Shown: piece by piece, positions 9,088 to 16,801 of the stretch | Position numbering within the stretch: position 1 is the stretch's first letter | Layout: each line of letters begins with the position of its first letter | Origin: an uncultured Synergistaceae bacterium | GTDB taxonomy: Bacteria > Synergistota > Synergistia > Synergistales > Dethiosulfovibrionaceae | Assembly: GCA_902489135.1 (NCBI GenBank) | Contig: CABTYW010000022.1 | Location: 1-27,467, forward strand | Length of the DNA: 27,467 bases | Direction of reading: 5' to 3' | Position numbers and translations under genes: made by a program | The notes under the pieces: generated by a model | Seen by the model: the letters and a program-made list of their open reading frames with translations, nothing else | What the model was told of the DNA's origin: nothing | The model's database searches: none

Positions 9088-9480
9088 TTATTTCAGGTCC
9101 CTGTAGGAGTGCTGCGGCCCGTGAGCCAGAAAAGCCGTCGCCCTTCCCGCCGTAAACGTGCCTGTAGGCGTCACCACAGCACGTAGGTACTTGCGACAGC
9201 CCAAAGGCATGCGCGCGCAGAACTGCAGCGCGCCTTTCTCCAGCTTTGCCGTTCCGGACAGCAAATCCACCGCGCCGGAGAAATCCACTTTGTCCGACGT
9301 CTGGAGCTTCACCGTGGCTCCCGTGCCGCCGGCCGGCGCCTCGGAGCCGCAGGACTGCACGTGGAAATATAACTCGTTGCCGATGGCGTCACCGGGGGCC
9401 TTGACGTTCACCACATTGGGCAGGTTGCCGCCTGAAGACAGCGCCACCGTACCGAAATCCAGAAGAGAATCAATGATCAT
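9088..9480 (-). CDS. Capsid cement / decoration protein, Bbp16-like
   Basis: This 130-residue, beta-rich, Gly/Thr/Val protein lies directly downstream of the major capsid gene with a perfect AAGGAGG ribosome site. The start MIIDSLLDFGTVALSSGG and the segment LPNVVNVKAPGDAIGNELYF resemble the Bbp16 cement protein of Bordetella podovirus BPP-1, which binds the outer capsid lattice. The final part, CRKYLRAVVTPTGTFTAG, is the usual beta-strand ending of such proteins. The call rests on position plus remembered similarity and was not tested by a search. Confidence 0.7.
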   Translation of the reverse strand: MIIDSLLDFGTVALSSGGNLPNVVNVKAPGDAIGNELYFHVQSCGSEAPAGGTGATVKLQTSDKVDFSGAVDLLSGTAKLEKGALQFCARMPLGCRKYLRAVVTPTGTFTAGRATAFLAHGPQHSYRDLK

Positions 9481-9494
9481 ATTCCATGACCTCC

Positions 9495-10505
9495 TTATTC
9501 CTTGCCGACCTTGGCTTCAGTGTTCAAGATCGCGTCGCAGATTTTAATGGGAATGCCGCGGAAACTGGTTTTAGGCATACCGTCCACCTCAGTGTAAGTC
9601 AGCATCATGTTGGTTTTCTTGAGCGCCTGCAGGTCAAGCGCCGTGCCCACCGCTTCGTTGCAGTAGATCACCGGGCGCCCCAATTTCGACGCCGGAATGC
9701 AGTGCGTGGCCTTCACCAACAGCGTCAGCAGATCCGCCGCCGCACCGCCCGCCGTCAAGCCCTCCAGAGCATTGACGTCCACATTGGCGATGCGCACAGC
9801 ATAGCGCCAGTCGCGCACCGACAACCCCAGATCCCATTTGTAATGCCCGCGATACGCCTGGTACTTACCGCCGGCTGCGTCAAGCGCCGTCACCTCACCG
9901 AGGTCCCTGTGCTGTAGCCCAACCTTGCTGCCGCGAGGATAAAGCCCGCACACCGTCTGCGCCCCCCAGTACACTAGCCACAACGACGTGTTGTCGCTGC
10001 CCGTGCCGCCGCCGTCAATAACATTGAAGCTCGACTTCTCGCGGTCCGTGCCGATAGCGTTGTAGCGCGCCGACAGCCCCATGAAGCGCTCCGGCGTCAC
10101 CGTCGTGTCGCCGTAGAACACAGCATTGGCCATCGTCTGATTGAGCCCTTCGAGAAACGCCGAAGATTCCGTCAGCATAAAAGCCGCCTTGTCGGGCGCC
10201 ATGTCGGCCAGCGCCTTGTCAATCTCGCTGTAGGTCTCCAGCATGCCGCAGACGTCGTCTACCTGGCGCGTCGTGCTCTTTTCAGGTTGCACGCCCTGAT
10301 AGAGCTTTCGCCACGTGCCCTGGGGCAGCCCCGTGCGGATTGTCGTGCGGTGCGTCATGCCGTTGTTGCACTCCACCATCGCCATGTCCTGCAGGATGGG
10401 ATTTTGCGCGCTCATCAGCTCAACGATGGAAGCCACCTTGCCGTTAGGGTCAGTGCGACGCGCAATGTCAAGAAGCGTCGGGTTCATATCCGTCAAAATC
10501 GCCAT
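9495..10505 (-). CDS. Major capsid protein
   Basis: A 336-residue protein placed between scaffold and cement genes. It starts MAILTDMNPTLLDIARRTDP and continues with IVELMSAQNPILQDMAM and THRTTIRTGLPQGTWRKLYQ, a pattern I associate with the HK97-fold capsid proteins of BPP-1/Bbp17-type podoviruses. The conserved acidic helix with ETYSEIDKALADMA and later SAFLEGLNQTMANAVFYGD is also typical. The start codon overlaps the stop of the scaffold gene by one base, so translation is coupled. Confidence 0.92.
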   Translation of the reverse strand: MAILTDMNPTLLDIARRTDPNGKVASIVELMSAQNPILQDMAMVECNNGMTHRTTIRTGLPQGTWRKLYQGVQPEKSTTRQVDDVCGMLETYSEIDKALADMAPDKAAFMLTESSAFLEGLNQTMANAVFYGDTTVTPERFMGLSARYNAIGTDREKSSFNVIDGGGTGSDNTSLWLVYWGAQTVCGLYPRGSKVGLQHRDLGEVTALDAAGGKYQAYRGHYKWDLGLSVRDWRYAVRIANVDVNALEGLTAGGAAADLLTLLVKATHCIPASKLGRPVIYCNEAVGTALDLQALKKTNMMLTYTEVDGMPKTSFRGIPIKICDAILNTEAKVGKE

Positions 10506-11203
10506 TATTTTTTACCTCCGAGAGATTCCGGGAACCAGAGGGCTCCCAACTCCGATACCGTCGTCGGCTTCGCGCCGCCCGAACTTCCGCTGACAAAAGA
10601 GTCCTCCGCCAGAGCCTTTCCCGCTTTGACCATGAATCGAAGAAACGAAACGTTATGCTGCAACCCCGTCTCGCGCATCAACGAAATGAACTCGTCCCCT
10701 GCGAACTTCGAGATCAGCCTGTTGGCGTAACTCAGATTTTCGTTGAGCTTCGCCCCGCCGATCTCGGCATCCTTGCGCGTCTCATCCTGCCACTGCCTGA
10801 TCAGATCAGCGTGGGCCGCCGCGCGCTCACCCTCGACACGCGCCATCTCTTTGAAATGAAAGTCCGCCAGCTCCTGGGCCTTCTCCTGCGAGACCCCAAG
10901 CTCCTTGAGCAGCGGCGTTACCGCCGTCACACTCTCTTCGTTCAGCACAAAACCCTCGGGAAGCCGGAACTCGTATTTATCCGGGATTACCCGTCCTTCG
11001 GGCTTTTTCGGTTCGCTTCCTTTTGCAGCCGCTGGATTCTCCGCAGCCGTTTCAGCAGCTCCCTCAGCGGGAGACTGGATCGGATCATCCTGTGCCTCCC
11101 CCGGTGCTGCCGCTTCAGTTCCCCCCGCGACATGGTCGTCGCCTTCCATCGGCTCGATAGGTACCGCCGCGGGCGTAGCCATCGCTCCGTTCACATCATC
11201 CAT
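10505..11203 (-). CDS. Scaffold protein, T7 gp9-like
   Basis: The product is 232 residues from the ATG at 11203, which has a perfect AAGGAGG eight bases upstream; longer in-frame extension is not needed. The N-terminal half is Ala/Glu/Pro-rich and disordered (about 1-85). Then come YEFRLPEGFVLNE, a long charged coiled coil, and a C-terminal RLISKFAGDEFISLMRETGL. The pattern 'IPDKYEFRLPEGF' followed by helices is common in podovirus scaffold proteins. Such proteins guide procapsid assembly and leave before DNA entry. It sits between portal and capsid as in T7 and overlaps both neighbours by a few bases. Confidence 0.85.
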   Translation of the reverse strand: MDDVNGAMATPAAVPIEPMEGDDHVAGGTEAAAPGEAQDDPIQSPAEGAAETAAENPAAAKGSEPKKPEGRVIPDKYEFRLPEGFVLNEESVTAVTPLLKELGVSQEKAQELADFHFKEMARVEGERAAAHADLIRQWQDETRKDAEIGGAKLNENLSYANRLISKFAGDEFISLMRETGLQHNVSFLRFMVKAGKALAEDSFVSGSSGGAKPTTVSELGALWFPESLGGKK

Positions 11204-11471
11204 TGTTCGATTCCTCCTTATATGTTTCCGCAAGCCATTGGCCATACTCGCGCATACACCGCAGAGGCAGCCCTTCGTCCAGACCGTGGAGCATCTTGAA
11301 CAGCACCAACCCCACAGCCCTCTGCCCCTCGGCGTACGCCGTTTCGCAGGCATCGCGGCAGTATGACGGCCGCAGGACCCCCGAATCCTCCAGAATTTTC
11401 CCGAACATCAGTCGCGCTAGCGAATTTTCACATGCAGCGCTCACCATATCGTCAAAAGATCGGATCACCAT
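11196..11471 (-). CDS. Small hypothetical protein between portal and scaffold
   Basis: A 91-residue helical protein with four cysteines and no recognisable motif. It overlaps the end of the portal gene by 7 bp and the start of the scaffold gene by 8 bp, so it is embedded in the virion operon and probably translated by coupling. The central segment YCRDACETAYAEGQRAVG is well formed and codon use looks like its neighbours, so I take it to be a real gene of unknown role. Confidence 0.65.
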   Translation of the reverse strand: MVIRSFDDMVSAACENSLARLMFGKILEDSGVLRPSYCRDACETAYAEGQRAVGLVLFKMLHGLDEGLPLRCMREYGQWLAETYKEESNNG

Positions 11472-13141
11472 GAGAGTTCACCCTCTTCATCAGTCCCAGT
11501 GAGCGCCGCTAGGGCACCACCTCCGGGGTCCACTTCAGAAAGCGTTTTTGCCCCCTGAGCGCCCTGGTTCAGAGCGGCCGCAGCCTGCTGGGCTTCGACC
11601 GTCGCCTGTTGCTGCTGCATCTGTTGCCTCCGTGCCGCCCGAAGCGCCTGCACCTCCTCTTCAGAACGCAAGATCTTCGTCGGGGCACCCGTCATGCGGA
11701 CATAATCGCGCACCGCCTCGTCGGCGTCGATAAGGTCCATCACATCGGGATTGGCCGCCGCCAAAGATCCGGCAAAGGCCAGCGCCTGCTCCGTGGCCTT
11801 CGTGCCCTGCATCTGCTGCGCCTGAGCCAGAATGGAAATGTATTCCACCTTGACCTCGCGCCCCGCAAGAGCTTCCGGCGGCGAGGGAATAAGCCGTGCG
11901 TCGTCCATGATGTCGAAAATCCTGTCGATGGCCGGCGTCAACAACTCCCATTCGAGACGCTCGAGCACCGGGCCCAGCGCCAGCATCTTCTCTTCATGCC
12001 GTTCGATGATCTCTCGTGCCGTCATTTGCGGCCGGTCGTCGCGCGCCAGCATCAAAAAAAGATCAACGTACATCGTGCTGTTAATGTCGTGCTTTACCTC
12101 AGCCCGCACCGCTTCCAGCTGCGACAAGTCAAGCCTCACGTCGTAGAGACTGCGGATCTTCGGCTCAATACCACTGCCCGTGTGCATGTACGTAATGCCG
12201 CCGGGCTTGGCCATCACGCCCCGCGTCCGCAGCGCCTCGTCGGCCACCAACGGCGGGTTGATCATCTTCCGCGTCGCTTCCAGCTCGTCGCGCGTCAGCA
12301 CCTGAAGCATCTTGACGTCGGCCAGAGCCGCGCTGCCCGGGCCGTAGCCGTAAATATCGTCGTCCACCACAGACCACCGCGGAGCCATTACCGGAAACGA
12401 CGGATAACCCGAGACCCGCAACAGTTTGTCAGCTCCCCCTGCCGCTTCCCAGTAGACGCTTCTCCACGGCCAGCGTGCCCCCGATTCGGTGTCCGGCTCG
12501 ATGGCGTGACGCACCGAAAAAACGGCATCAGAGTTCCGTTCAGCAGCCTGCACCACGGCATCGCTGCATTGTTCCTCTCCGAACTCCGCCACCATGGCGC
12601 CCGCCGACATTGAAAAATCGCGGTACAGCGAGTCGATCGATTCGCTTGCCCCGCGCCCCAGACAGTACGTTCCCGCCGTCAGCGCGCGGCACTTCACCAC
12701 ACTGTCGTAGTCCGGCATGATCACCATAGCGCCCGTGCCGAACACCGCGATCTCATCGTAGATACCGTGCAGAGCGTGGTAGAACGAACTGCCCGCCATG
12801 ACCGTCATCATGCGCCTTTGTACGTCGTCGCACCATTCGACAACGTCCTGGCGCTCCGCCAGGTCGGGGTCGTGGCACGTCAGCTTGAACCACTGCCGCG
12901 AGGGGCTCGTCAGACCGCTTTGCATCCCTGCAGCCAACGTTCGCCTCGCGCGCAACGCTTCCGACGACAGAATGGACTTCAACGACGGTGCCGACTGCTG
13001 CGGATTCTCGCCGTCGAACCGCCCGCGAAACGGCTGAATGAACTCCCGCAGAGACTTCCAGTGCGGCTCCATAGCCGCACGCGTCTGCATCAGCGCACTT
13101 CGCCGGGCTTCCAGACGTTTCTTCAGCTCAACCGCGTCCAT
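11465..13141 (-). CDS. Portal protein (head-tail connector), T7 gp8-like
   Basis: A 558-residue protein with the family signature of podovirus head-to-tail connectors: RRSALMQTRAAMEPHWKSLR at the N-terminus, then LAAGMQSGLTSPSRQWFKL (about 70-88), GIYDEIAVFGTGAMVI, the stem/crown region with PLVADEAL and the MYVDLFLMLARDDRPQMTA segment. It forms the dodecameric ring through which DNA enters and leaves. The C-terminus (about 495-535) is a Gln/Ala-rich helix likely to form the barrel. The gene starts 2 bp after the gp7.3-like gene. Confidence 0.95.
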   Translation of the reverse strand: MDAVELKKRLEARRSALMQTRAAMEPHWKSLREFIQPFRGRFDGENPQQSAPSLKSILSSEALRARRTLAAGMQSGLTSPSRQWFKLTCHDPDLAERQDVVEWCDDVQRRMMTVMAGSSFYHALHGIYDEIAVFGTGAMVIMPDYDSVVKCRALTAGTYCLGRGASESIDSLYRDFSMSAGAMVAEFGEEQCSDAVVQAAERNSDAVFSVRHAIEPDTESGARWPWRSVYWEAAGGADKLLRVSGYPSFPVMAPRWSVVDDDIYGYGPGSAALADVKMLQVLTRDELEATRKMINPPLVADEALRTRGVMAKPGGITYMHTGSGIEPKIRSLYDVRLDLSQLEAVRAEVKHDINSTMYVDLFLMLARDDRPQMTAREIIERHEEKMLALGPVLERLEWELLTPAIDRIFDIMDDARLIPSPPEALAGREVKVEYISILAQAQQMQGTKATEQALAFAGSLAAANPDVMDLIDADEAVRDYVRMTGAPTKILRSEEEVQALRAARRQQMQQQQATVEAQQAAAALNQGAQGAKTLSEVDPGGGALAALTGTDEEGELSW

Positions 13142-13143
13142 AA

Positions 13144-13356
13144 CTACTCACCGAGCTTGTCCTTTCCGCCCGTCGACAGAGCGCCCTGAGCCGACCGCAT
13201 CGTCGACGCCACACCGCGGCGCCTCCGCTGACGCTCCAGCGCCTTCGACAAAAACATCTCGCTGTCCGTGCTCGCCCCCGACGAAACGTCAGTCGTTCCC
13301 GGGATCGGCGACGGCGTCGGAATGTACTCCGCCCGACTTCTTCCACTTCCGCCCAT
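13144..13356 (-). CDS. Small gp7.3-like tail/adaptor assembly protein (tentative)
   Basis: A 70-residue protein with a perfect GGAGGTGA ribosome site, located between large terminase and portal. The N-terminus is Gly/Ser/Pro-rich. The C-terminal half carries the basic run RQRRRRGVASTMRSAQGAL followed by GG and a charged end. T7 gp7.3 occupies the same place and also ends in a basic helix followed by a Ser/Gly tail; many podoviruses have a similar 60-100-residue 'RRRRG..ST' protein here. The identity is inferred from position and general pattern, not from clear sequence similarity. Confidence 0.6.
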   Translation of the reverse strand: MGGSGRSRAEYIPTPSPIPGTTDVSSGASTDSEMFLSKALERQRRRRGVASTMRSAQGALSTGGKDKLGE

Positions 13357-13367
13357 GCAATCACCTC

Positions 13368-14744
13368 CTACAATTCCAATGGATCATAGTCGTCTTCGAC
13401 CACACGCCGCTCAAAAGCCCGATCATTTCTTGACGCCACCGGCACCGCGAACGTCAGAGCCAGCGCGTCGGCGAGATCCGGCGACGGCAGGCCCCGTTTT
13501 TTCATGTCCGCCTTTTTTTCCAGCTGCACCAGCCCCTTGGTCGTGAAACAATACTCCGGTGCGGTGAGGTCGTCGCGCAGGTCGCTGTCTGGTGGGATGG
13601 CTCCACCGTCACGCAGCCAGTCGCGCATCCTCCACCACATCTCCGCGCGCTTGTTCAAACAGTTGCGCAGCGCCGACGCACTGCCGAACTGCACGTCGAT
13701 CGGCCTGTGTCCCATCTGCCTCAGCCTGTCGCATACCCCCGCGCCCACACCGCCCGCGTCGATCATGACCGCGTCGGCCTTGTGCTCTTGCCACAGCACC
13801 GCCACTCGGTCCGCCAGCTGCATAGTGTCCACACCCCGCCCCCGCCACAGCACCTCGCAGTACAGCCCCTGCCGCAGAGCGACGATGCTGCGGTCGTCGC
13901 CGAAGCGCGCCACGTCCACGCCGAGGATCACCGGCGCGAAGCCGTATTGATCTTTAGCCAAATGCTTGCCCGCGGCCGCGTCCACCAGCGCCCGCGGGAT
14001 GAACTGCAAATCCGACGCGCCCGGGAACTCGCCCAGCACGCGCACCCGATAAATATCGCTCTCCTCGCCGTAGCTCTCGGCGATCTCCCGTGCGTACTCC
14101 GGTGCGACATGCGGGGAATTGAGGCAGCTGAACGTGAGCCGCGTCCAGCGGTCGCGGTCGCGGTGGAACGCATTGTAAAAGTATCCGCTCGTTCGCGTCG
14201 GGTTCGCAGCCATAAGCACGCGAGCGCCGGGCGTAGACAGAGCGCCCTGGGCGACCTGGAACACCACGTCGTCAACGCCCGACGCCTCGTCCACAAAGAA
14301 CATCAGATTACCCGCGTGGAAGCCCTGTAGCGCCTCGGGATTTTCTTTGCGCCCCGTGCGCGCCACGGCGAACGACGGGCACGACTTGAACTTGATCGTG
14401 TCCGCCGTCACCTCCAGCTCGTCGCGCCACGGCCGCGGCAGCTGACCGCCCCACTTACGCACCTCCGCCCACAGCACATCCTGCAACTGATGCGCCGTCG
14501 GCGCCGTCACGGGGCATTTGACATCGTCAAAGCACGTCAGCGCCCAGAAGATCAGCCAACTCATGAGCGTGGACTTGCCCGTGCCGTGCCCCGACTTAAT
14601 CGCCACCCGCGCACCCGGTGCGGCGAACGCCTCAAGCGCCTGCAGCTGCTGCTGCGACGGCTGCGCCTGCAACGCCTCGCGCACAAACAGCGGCGGCGAG
14701 GCCCGCCACGCAGCGACGACATCCGCCACGTCAGACAGCGCCAT
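13368..14744 (-). CDS. terL: Terminase large subunit
   Basis: A DNA-packaging motor. The ATPase half has Walker A GHGTGKS (about residues 52-58) and a Walker B region NLMFFVDEASG. The nuclease half has VILGVDVARFGDD, AVMIDAGGVGAG and the final acidic DLADALALTF, the three acidic clusters of the RNase H-like fold. The open frame can start at 14771, but the ATG at 14744 has GAGG five bases upstream and gives a shorter overlap (14 bp) with the small subunit; I prefer it, giving 458 residues. The gene is followed by the small gp7.3-like gene. Confidence 0.95.
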   Translation of the reverse strand: MALSDVADVVAAWRASPPLFVREALQAQPSQQQLQALEAFAAPGARVAIKSGHGTGKSTLMSWLIFWALTCFDDVKCPVTAPTAHQLQDVLWAEVRKWGGQLPRPWRDELEVTADTIKFKSCPSFAVARTGRKENPEALQGFHAGNLMFFVDEASGVDDVVFQVAQGALSTPGARVLMAANPTRTSGYFYNAFHRDRDRWTRLTFSCLNSPHVAPEYAREIAESYGEESDIYRVRVLGEFPGASDLQFIPRALVDAAAGKHLAKDQYGFAPVILGVDVARFGDDRSIVALRQGLYCEVLWRGRGVDTMQLADRVAVLWQEHKADAVMIDAGGVGAGVCDRLRQMGHRPIDVQFGSASALRNCLNKRAEMWWRMRDWLRDGGAIPPDSDLRDDLTAPEYCFTTKGLVQLEKKADMKKRGLPSPDLADALALTFAVPVASRNDRAFERRVVEDDYDPLEL

Positions 14745-15150
14745 CGCCGCCTCGTCGCTTCGCCAGCTCATCGAGAACGCCCGACACCGTCAACGCCCCG
14801 TCCAGTTTAATCTTGTCAGTGAACATCCCCAGATGCCGCCCCAGCAGTTCCAGCGCCTTCGCCGCCGCCCTCGGATCGTAGTCATCAGCGCCGTCATGCT
14901 GCATCGATCTCTCGACGATCTCTTTGAGGTTTTCAATCACGAAGTCCTGCGTGATCTCGGTCCTTTTCATTCGGGCATGGAGACGGTCAGCCAGAGCCTG
15001 CGTTATCCTACTTTCTCCTACAAGCCTGGGCCCGATCTTGCCGGCATTCTTCTTGCTGTACCCTGCCCTTACGGCGGCCGCAGTGGCGTTGAGGTCGATC
15101 AGATACTCAGCTACAAATCGCGCCTGCCGGTCAGTCAGCTTTCCCGCCAC
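14731..15150 (-). CDS. terS: Terminase small subunit
   Basis: The 139-residue protein starts LTDRQARFVAEYLIDLNATA followed by AAVRAGYSKKNAGKIGPRL, the typical helix-turn-helix N-terminus of the Terminase_2 family, which recognises the packaging site. The oligomerisation region has ENLKEIVERSMQ and AAKALELLGRHLGMF. The start is GTG with GAGGTGAT upstream. It is the first gene of the late operon; the region just upstream belongs to the divergent HicAB module, so the late promoter must lie in about 15151-15240 or further upstream, with readthrough across hicAB. Confidence 0.93.
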   Translation of the reverse strand: MAGKLTDRQARFVAEYLIDLNATAAAVRAGYSKKNAGKIGPRLVGESRITQALADRLHARMKRTEITQDFVIENLKEIVERSMQHDGADDYDPRAAAKALELLGRHLGMFTDKIKLDGALTVSGVLDELAKRRGGDGAV

Positions 15151-15189
15151 CGCGGATCACCTCACTTCGAAAATAATCACAATTGCCCC

Positions 15190-15217
15190 TTGACTTTATA
15201 CGCATTATGCGTATAAT
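15190..15217 (+). promoter_or_regulatory. hicAB promoter
   Basis: TTGACT (15190-15195) and a perfect TATAAT (15212-15217) are 16 bp apart, upstream of hicA and pointing toward it. Confidence 0.8.
15197..15215. promoter_or_regulatory. Palindromic operator in the hicAB promoter
   Basis: TATACGCAT, one central base, then ATGCGTATA: two perfect 9-bp arms filling the spacer and overlapping the -10 box. HicB, which has a DNA-binding C-terminus here, is the likely ligand, giving autorepression. The binding is inferred. Confidence 0.75.
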
Positions 15218-15240
15218 AAAGACATAAAGGAGGCGCGCCG

Positions 15241-15423
15241 ATGAAGTTCAAAGAACTGGAAAAAATCCTCTTGGCAGACGGATGGAGGCGAAAGAATTCA
15301 AGAGGCTCCCATTTCCATTACGTCCACCCCACCAAGCCCGGAAAGGTCACAATCCCCAATCACCCCGGCGACCTCGATCCGAAAACGGCAAAATCGGCAC
15401 TGAGACAAGCCGGACTTCTATAG
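15241..15423 (+). CDS. hicA: HicA-type mRNA interferase toxin
   Basis: A 60-residue protein with the whole HicA pattern: KFKELEKILLADGW, then the catalytic histidine in RGSHFHYVHP, then GKVTIPNHPGDLDPKT and the final AKSALRQAGL. HicA folds like a double-stranded RNA-binding domain and cleaves mRNA. The ATG follows a strong AAAGGAGG. It lies on the strand opposite to the surrounding phage genes and has its own promoter, operator and terminator, so it is an independent cargo module in the prophage. Confidence 0.95.
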   Translation: MKFKELEKILLADGWRRKNSRGSHFHYVHPTKPGKVTIPNHPGDLDPKTAKSALRQAGLL

Positions 15424-15464
15424 CCCGGCTCATCTCAATAGACATAAATACAAGGAGGCCAACC

Positions 15465-15872
15465 ATGAAACTTACTTACCCCGCCTGCTTCTATCCCTGC
15501 GAAGAGACCGAAGGGGCTTACACCGTCGTCGTTCCCGACCTGCCCGGCTGCGTTACCCAGGGGAAGGATCTGGCCGACGCCATTTTTATGGCGGAAGACG
15601 CCGCATCCGGCTGGGTACTCGACGAGCTGGAAGAGGGCAAAGCCGCACCTTCACCCAGCCGTCCGGAAGACGTAAAAGCCGACGAGTACGAAAACGGCTT
15701 TGTCAGCCTGCTTGCGCTCGACATGGACGCCTATGCAGAAAAATATGGCAAAAAGGCCGTTCGCAAAAACCTGACAATCCCCGCGTGGCTGAACACGTCC
15801 GCCGAGGCGCAGGGAGTCAACTTTTCCCAAGTACTTCAGGAAGCCCTTGAAGCCAAGCTCGCCGCCAATTAA
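15465..15872 (+). CDS. hicB: HicB-type antitoxin
   Basis: A 135-residue protein from the ATG at 15465 (AAGGAGG upstream). The N-terminal domain shows the RNase H-like HicB fold with YPACFYPCEETEGAYTVVVP and DLPGCVTQGKDLADA. The C-terminal part, VRKNLTIPAWLNTSAEAQGV followed by NFSQVLQEALEAKL, looks like a ribbon-helix-helix DNA-binding domain that would bind the upstream palindrome. It neutralises HicA. The gene begins 41 bp after hicA in the same transcript. Confidence 0.93.
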   Translation: MKLTYPACFYPCEETEGAYTVVVPDLPGCVTQGKDLADAIFMAEDAASGWVLDELEEGKAAPSPSRPEDVKADEYENGFVSLLALDMDAYAEKYGKKAVRKNLTIPAWLNTSAEAQGVNFSQVLQEALEAKLAAN

Positions 15873-15887
15873 ACCCGCTCCAACACA

Positions 15888-15930
15888 ACAGGCCGCCACC
15901 TCATACAGAGGCGCGGCCTGTTTCGTTATT
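15888..15930 (+). terminator. Terminator of hicAB
   Basis: Nine-base arms ACAGGCCGC (15888-15896) and GCGGCCTGT (15913-15921) enclose a loop with a smaller CCTC/GAGG pairing, followed by a T-rich run (TTTCGTTATTCC). It sits 16 bp after the hicB stop. Confidence 0.7.
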
Positions 15931-15969
15931 CCTTTCCTGTTCATTTCCAGCCTACATCATATCAGATTT

Positions 15970-16419
15970 TTATGTGTCATTGTGTGTCATCTTTACCGCC
16001 TCATAGGATTTTTTCGCTTCAATGAGTGCCTGAACATGAAGTCGATGAATCTGTTTCCATGAATAGTTCATCTCATAGGCGATCCGTTCCCAATGGTAAA
16101 AATTTCTGTACCGATAGATCAATAGAGTACGTAACTTTGGATCTTCCATCCCGAGGATAATGTCAGAAACAAGGCGAAGAACTGCCGTCCATTTTTTTGC
16201 CTGTTCTTCAATGCGATGTTCATAGTCCACAAAATCAAGCACTGCCGTTTCAATTGAACTATGCTCTCCACCATGCACAGGCTCACTGTCATAACGAAAG
16301 CTTCCAACACTCTCCGTCCTGGCACGCAGCCGCGCCAGATGCTCCAGATCGGCATCCAGCCGCTTTTGCATCCAGTACGCCGATCGCAGCACACGCTTGA
16401 TTTCGCTTAGATCTTCAGC
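15970..16419 (-). CDS. Sigma-region-4-like phage late regulator (DUF1492 type)
   Basis: The product is 149 residues from ATG 16419, which overlaps the upstream stop and has GGAG six bases before; longer in-frame starts (16434, 16443, 16461) lie inside the upstream gene. The N-terminal half is a coiled coil (LSEIKRVLRSAYWMQKRLDA). The C-terminal half, DPKLRTLLIYRYRNFYHWER then IAYEMNYSWKQIHRLHVQAL, matches the helix-turn-helix of sigma-70 region 4-like phage regulators (DUF1492/ArpU group), which activate late genes. It is the last gene before terminase, the usual place for this regulator. Confidence 0.8.
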   Translation of the reverse strand, partial: AEDLSEIKRVLRSAYWMQKRLDADLEHLARLRARTESVGSFRYDSEPVHGGEHSSIETAVLDFVDYEHRIEEQAKKWTAVLRLVSDIILGMEDPKLRTLLIYRYRNFYHWERIAYEMNYSWKQIHRLHVQALIEAKKSYEAVKMTHNDT

Positions 16420-16786
16420 CATTAATTTCTCCATTCTGTACATCGTCTTTCGGCCATCCACGTTCAGGATCGGGATCCCCCCACGCCAAAGCCCAGCCCT
16501 TCATAAAACGTTCCATGCCCGTACAGCCCATGCCATCGACCCTGGCAAAACATTCGTTCAATAAATCGTTCTCGTCGCTTGGCCATGCCAGCTGAACCTC
16601 ATAATCCACATTGGGCGACCGCAGCCCCTCGATTATCTTTTCCCTGTGCGCCCTGATCCATTCCAAGTCGATTTCCGACATCGGCCTGGCCATGGGCGCC
16701 ACCTTCAAACCGCCCTTCTCGTCGAGAAAAGGCGCAAAACCTCTGGCTATCAAGACAAACACACAAGTCTCAGGCGCTATGACCAT
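16415..16786 (-). CDS. Small replication-associated protein, TubC-like helix pattern
   Basis: The product is 123 residues from ATG 16786, which has a perfect AAAGGAGG; the upstream extension of the open frame reads through the GGGGCAC repeats and lacks a ribosome site. The segment ARGFAPFLDEKGGLKVAP followed by DLEWIRAHREKIIEGL resembles the short TubC-N-like domain often seen next to phage primases. The C-terminal part (FARVDGMGCTGMERFMKGWA) is unknown to me. It lies between the primase/repeat region and the late regulator and overlaps the latter. Confidence 0.6.
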   Translation of the reverse strand: MVIAPETCVFVLIARGFAPFLDEKGGLKVAPMARPMSEIDLEWIRAHREKIIEGLRSPNVDYEVQLAWPSDENDLLNECFARVDGMGCTGMERFMKGWALAWGDPDPERGWPKDDVQNGEING

Positions 16787-16801
16787 CGAGATTCCTCCTT
16801 T

